64,000 bases of DNA from Caulobacter sp. Lineage in GTDB: Bacteria; Pseudomonadota; Alphaproteobacteria; Caulobacterales; Caulobacteraceae. The translations under genes were made by a program, and so were the position numbers. The DNA lies in the NCBI RefSeq assembly GCF_017744445.1, contig NZ_JAGIBH010000008.1, positions 151,881 through 215,880 of the forward strand. The letters run 5' to 3'. Within the stretch, counting starts at the first letter, position 1. The number at the start of each line of letters is the position of its first letter. A model generated the notes under the pieces. The model worked only from the letters and a program-made list of their open reading frames with translations. It did not search any database and was not told the origin of the DNA. Of the stretch, positions 61,618 through 64,000 are shown in pieces.

Positions 61618-62163
61618 GTGAAGACCCAGAAGCAACGGATGCTGGCCGGCGAACTTTATGTCGTCGACGCCGAGCTGCAGGCCGACCAGCGCGTGGCCCA
61701 GACCTGGATGGACCGCTACAACGCCTCCGGCCTGGATGAGCGTCCGATGCTGCTGGCTCAGGGCCTGGGATCGGTCGGCCAGGACGTCGCCGTCCGCGCG
61801 CCGTTCTTCGTCGACTACGGCTACAACATCCGGCTGGGCGACCGGGTGTTCATGAACTTCAACTGCGTGATCCTGGACGTCGCCGAGGTCACGATCGGCG
61901 AGGCCACGGCCATCGGCCCCGGCGTCCAGATCCTGACCGCCGACCATCCGCGTGACCCCGCTCTGCGTCGCACCGGCCAGGAGTCGGGCAAGCCCATCCA
62001 CATCGGGGCCAATGTCTGGATCGGCGGGGGGGCGATCATCCTGCCCGGCGTGACGATCGGTGACGACGCGGTGATCGGCGCTGGCGCTGTGGTCACCCGC
62101 GATGTGGAGCGGGGCGCGACCGTGGTCGGCAATCCGGCGCGGCCGGTGAAGCCGAAGGGCTGA
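61618..62163 (+). CDS. Maltose/galactoside O-acetyltransferase family enzyme
   Basis: A 181-residue left-handed beta-helix acetyltransferase starting with GTG. The MAC N-terminal domain is QKQRMLAGELYVVDAELQAD (about 4-23), followed by hexapeptide repeats (NCVILDVAEVTIGEATAIGP) and the catalytic His region ILTADHPRDPALR. It acetylates a sugar or related acceptor using acetyl-CoA. It follows the ABC pair by 7 bp and may be co-transcribed. Confidence 0.92.
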   Translation: MKTQKQRMLAGELYVVDAELQADQRVAQTWMDRYNASGLDERPMLLAQGLGSVGQDVAVRAPFFVDYGYNIRLGDRVFMNFNCVILDVAEVTIGEATAIGPGVQILTADHPRDPALRRTGQESGKPIHIGANVWIGGGAIILPGVTIGDDAVIGAGAVVTRDVERGATVVGNPARPVKPKG

Positions 62164-62231
62164 GTACTCCACCTCAGGAGTGACATTCCACGGAACACAA
62201 CTTCGCCGCAAACACGGCGGAGCTTGGCGGC

Positions 62232-63092
62232 ATGAAAGCTTCGCCATTGCTCCTCGCCGCCGCTGCGTTCAGCTCCCTGCTGAGCGTCTCTTCAGCTCAC
62301 GCCCAGATGACGGCGCTGCAGTACACGTGCGACGCCGATGCGCGCGAGCGTGCGTTGAAGACGCTCAAGGAGGAGACCACCTCGGACGCCGAACAGGCGA
62401 CCGAGCTGAAGTCGGCCGAGGCGGCGATCGCGGCGGCCTCCAAGCTGAACGCCGACGCCCTGGCTGGTCTCGAGGTTCCGCAGCCCTACAGCGGCGCGGC
62501 CTATTGGGCCAAGCTGGCCGCCAAGGCCCCCTCCCCCGAACTGGCCGAGCTCTATACGCGCGCCGCCAAGGACCAGCTGACCCGTTTCCAGGTCGGCATC
62601 GCCATGCAACGCATACACTGGGCTGCCGGCCTGTCGGATGCCGCGCGCGGCTACGCCCATCGCATCATCCAGCTGGACGGCTGCGGGGTCGACCAGGCCA
62701 ACACCGCCTGGCTCAAGGAGCGGCTGAAGGCGCACGGCTGGTACACGATCGATGCGTACGGCAAGGAGGCCGACCAGGCCGCCTTCCTGCTGGCCCAACA
62801 CGCCGACCGCGACGCCGCCTTCCAGGCCGAGATCCTGCCGCAGCTGGAGAAGTTGGCTCAGGAGGGCAAGGCCCGCCCGACCAGCTACGCTATGCTCTAC
62901 GACCGGGTCGCCGTCGCCCAGAAGCGTCCGCAGCGCTACGGCAGCCAGGGCCGCTGCGACGACCAGGGCGTCTGGACGGCCTTCGAGACCGAGGACCCCG
63001 CCAACCTGGACCAGCGCCGCGCCAGCATGGGGCTGCAACCGGCCGCCGACTATGCGGCGATGGTCAGCTCACGGGTCTGCAAGCGCGCCTAG
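62232..63092 (+). CDS. Exported DUF6624-type protein
   Basis: A 286-residue protein with a signal peptide (SPLLLAAAAFSSLLSVSSAHA). The C-terminal half matches the DUF6624 pattern: KAHGWYTIDAYGKEADQAAF, FLLAQHADRDAAFQAEILPQ and YAMLYDRVAVAQKRPQRYGS. The N-terminal half (about 25-150) is helical with no recognised domain. Function is unknown. It is monocistronic and converges on rplQ. Confidence 0.82.
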   Translation: MKASPLLLAAAAFSSLLSVSSAHAQMTALQYTCDADARERALKTLKEETTSDAEQATELKSAEAAIAAASKLNADALAGLEVPQPYSGAAYWAKLAAKAPSPELAELYTRAAKDQLTRFQVGIAMQRIHWAAGLSDAARGYAHRIIQLDGCGVDQANTAWLKERLKAHGWYTIDAYGKEADQAAFLLAQHADRDAAFQAEILPQLEKLAQEGKARPTSYAMLYDRVAVAQKRPQRYGSQGRCDDQGVWTAFETEDPANLDQRRASMGLQPAADYAAMVSSRVCKRA

Positions 63093-63101
63093 CGCACAAC
63101 G

Positions 63102-63129
63102 AAAAAGGCCCCGGATCGCTCCGGGGCCT
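63102..63129 (-). terminator. Terminator after rplQ
   Basis: AGGCCCCGG (63106-63114) and CCGGGGCCT (63121-63129) form a perfect 9-bp stem with loop ATCGCT. On the minus strand TTTTTC follows, consistent with the end of the ribosomal protein operon. On the plus strand there is no T tract, so the upstream DUF6624 gene uses it less well. Confidence 0.85.
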
Positions 63130-63155
63130 CTACGTTCAGCTTGCGCTGAAAGATC

Positions 63156-63569
63156 TTAGTCTTCCGAGTCAGCCGTGAAGACCGGACCCGAGTCCTTGCC
63201 CTTTTCCGAGACGTCGCGATCGACGAACTCGATGACGGCCAGCGGGGCGTTGTCGCCGTAGCGGAAGCCGGCCTTCAGGACGCGGATGTAGCCGCCCTGA
63301 CGGTCCTTGTAGCGCGGGCCGAGGACCGCGAAGAGCTTGCCGACTTGTTCGACGTCGCGAACCGAGCTGATGGCCTGACGACGAGCGTGCAGGTCGCCGC
63401 GCTTGGCCAGGGTGACCAGCTTTTCGACGATCGGACGCAGTTCCTTGGCCTTCGGCAGGGTGGTGACGATCTGCTCGTGCTTGATCAGCGAGGCCGACAT
63501 GTTGGCGAACATGGCGGTGCGGTGAGCCGAGGTGCGGCCGAGTTTACGGTGAGCCTTACCGTGACGCAT
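63156..63569 (-). CDS. rplQ: 50S ribosomal protein L17
   Basis: A 137-residue L17. The start [20 protein letters not shown] is diagnostic, followed by [20 protein letters not shown] and [20 protein letters not shown]. The C-terminal extension (VFTADSED) is slightly longer than in E. coli. It lies downstream of rpoA in the same direction, the conserved order at the end of the alpha operon. Confidence 0.98.
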   Translation of the reverse strand: MRHGKAHRKLGRTSAHRTAMFANMSASLIKHEQIVTTLPKAKELRPIVEKLVTLAKRGDLHARRQAISSVRDVEQVGKLFAVLGPRYKDRQGGYIRVLKAGFRYGDNAPLAVIEFVDRDVSEKGKDSGPVFTADSED

Positions 63570-63756
63570 TTTCTATCTCCTGGGCATTTCGCCCGAGCGG
63601 CGTCCCGACAAGGAGCGCCTGATTGTCACCAATCCTGGTCTTTCCCGACCGGGTCAGAGCGAAGCGCCGGGGCCCTCCACCGCGGGTGCGGCTTCAAAAG
63701 GCCCAGGCCGCCTCTCGAAAGAAGCGGCCCGGATTAAGCGCGGTAGCGAAGAAGTC

Positions 63757-64000
63757 TTAGATTTGGTCTTCGAACTTCTTGGCCAGGTCTTCGATGTTCT
63801 CCGGCGGCCAGTTCGGCACGTCCATGCCGAGGTGCAGACCCATGCCGGCGAGAACTTCCTTGATCTCGTTCAGCGACTTGCGGCCGAAGTTCGGGGTGCG
63901 GAGCATCTCGGCTTCGGTCTTCTGGATCAGGTCGCCGATGTAGACGATGTTGTCGTTCTTCAGGCAGTTGGCCGAACGGACCGACAGTTCCAGCTCGTCC
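63757..64000 (-). CDS. rpoA: RNA polymerase alpha subunit, C-terminal part (partial)
   Basis: The last 80 codons are in the window; the gene continues past the right edge. They encode the alpha C-terminal domain with the helix-hairpin-helix motif [19 protein letters not shown] and the upstream segment [12 protein letters not shown], ending KKFEDQI. This domain contacts UP elements and activators. rplQ follows at 187 bp, with no other gene in the gap. Confidence 0.97.
   Translation of the reverse strand, partial: DELELSVRSANCLKNDNIVYIGDLIQKTEAEMLRTPNFGRKSLNEIKEVLAGMGLHLGMDVPNWPPENIEDLAKKFEDQI

Noticed and set aside
63570..63756. A small gene or RNA in the rpoA-rplQ gap
   Set aside because: There is only a GC-rich stem of moderate quality followed by four Ts on the minus strand; no start codon with a ribosome-binding site.

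Overview
The window looks like a chromosomal segment of a Caulobacter species. The DNA is very GC-rich, with strong G/C preference at third codon positions. It carries a long two-membrane-segment coiled-coil protein that matches the polarity factor TipN, an RTX protein whose C-terminal domain resembles the anchoring region of the S-layer protein RsaA, and ordinary alphaproteobacterial housekeeping genes (rplQ and the end of rpoA, metG, cysD-cysNC, ppc, an ATP12-type chaperone, rarA). There is no sign of a prophage, integrative element, insertion sequence, CRISPR array, rRNA or tRNA gene.

Layout. 1-5.6 kb: the tail of a membrane transporter, an oxidoreductase, a RidA-like protein divergent from a LysR regulator, a secreted PQQ-type sugar dehydrogenase overlapping an AraC regulator, and an epoxide hydrolase-like enzyme. 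5.7-12.2 kb: an orphan flavin-dependent halogenase convergent with a 1148-residue RTX protein, then a CPA2 antiporter. 12.3-15.6 kb: a Phd/PIN toxin-antitoxin pair, a secreted hypothetical protein, prolyl aminopeptidase and a small Ig-like exported protein. 15.6-16.55 kb: a gene-poor stretch with palindromic repeats, a foldable segment and a possible small gene.

16.5-29.5 kb: a hexuronate catabolism cluster. UxaC, a fructuronate/tagaturonate reductase, UxaA, KduI and KduD feed 2-keto-3-deoxygluconate to KdgK and Eda, giving pyruvate and glyceraldehyde-3-phosphate. PEP carboxylase sits among them. A LacI-type regulator is encoded in the middle. The near-palindrome TGACACCGGTTACCA, or its reverse complement, occurs upstream of eda-kdgK (two sites), uxaC-kduI-kduD and the lacI/uxaA divergent region, so the regulon can be read from the DNA.

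29.5-36.3 kb: a small sugar-phosphate transferase abutting tipN, a small membrane protein, and the sulfate activation genes cysD-cysNC. 36.3-42.9 kb: an MFS transporter next to metG, a repeat-rich 0.9 kb gap, an acyl-CoA carboxylase beta subunit, and YnfA overlapping ATP12. 43-49 kb: a DUF1800-DUF1501 export pair, rluC-crcB and a protein with a degenerate GGDEF-like segment. 48.7-54.1 kb: a lipoprotein, rluA-type synthase and rarA run together, then a GT87-type membrane protein and a DegP-like protease. 54.1-57.8 kb: a compact same-strand run AraC-VOC-MmcQ-ArsR-SRPBCC-MFS in which the last five genes overlap by 4 bp at each junction. 57.8-64 kb: a methyltransferase, a secreted nucleotide pyrophosphatase-like enzyme, an ABC exporter pair, an acetyltransferase, a DUF6624 protein, rplQ and the 3' part of rpoA.

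Intergenic DNA repeatedly contains long palindromes of at least four sequence families at gene 3' ends. One of them supplies the last codons of an MFS gene, and another occurs with its two arms in opposite order at two loci.
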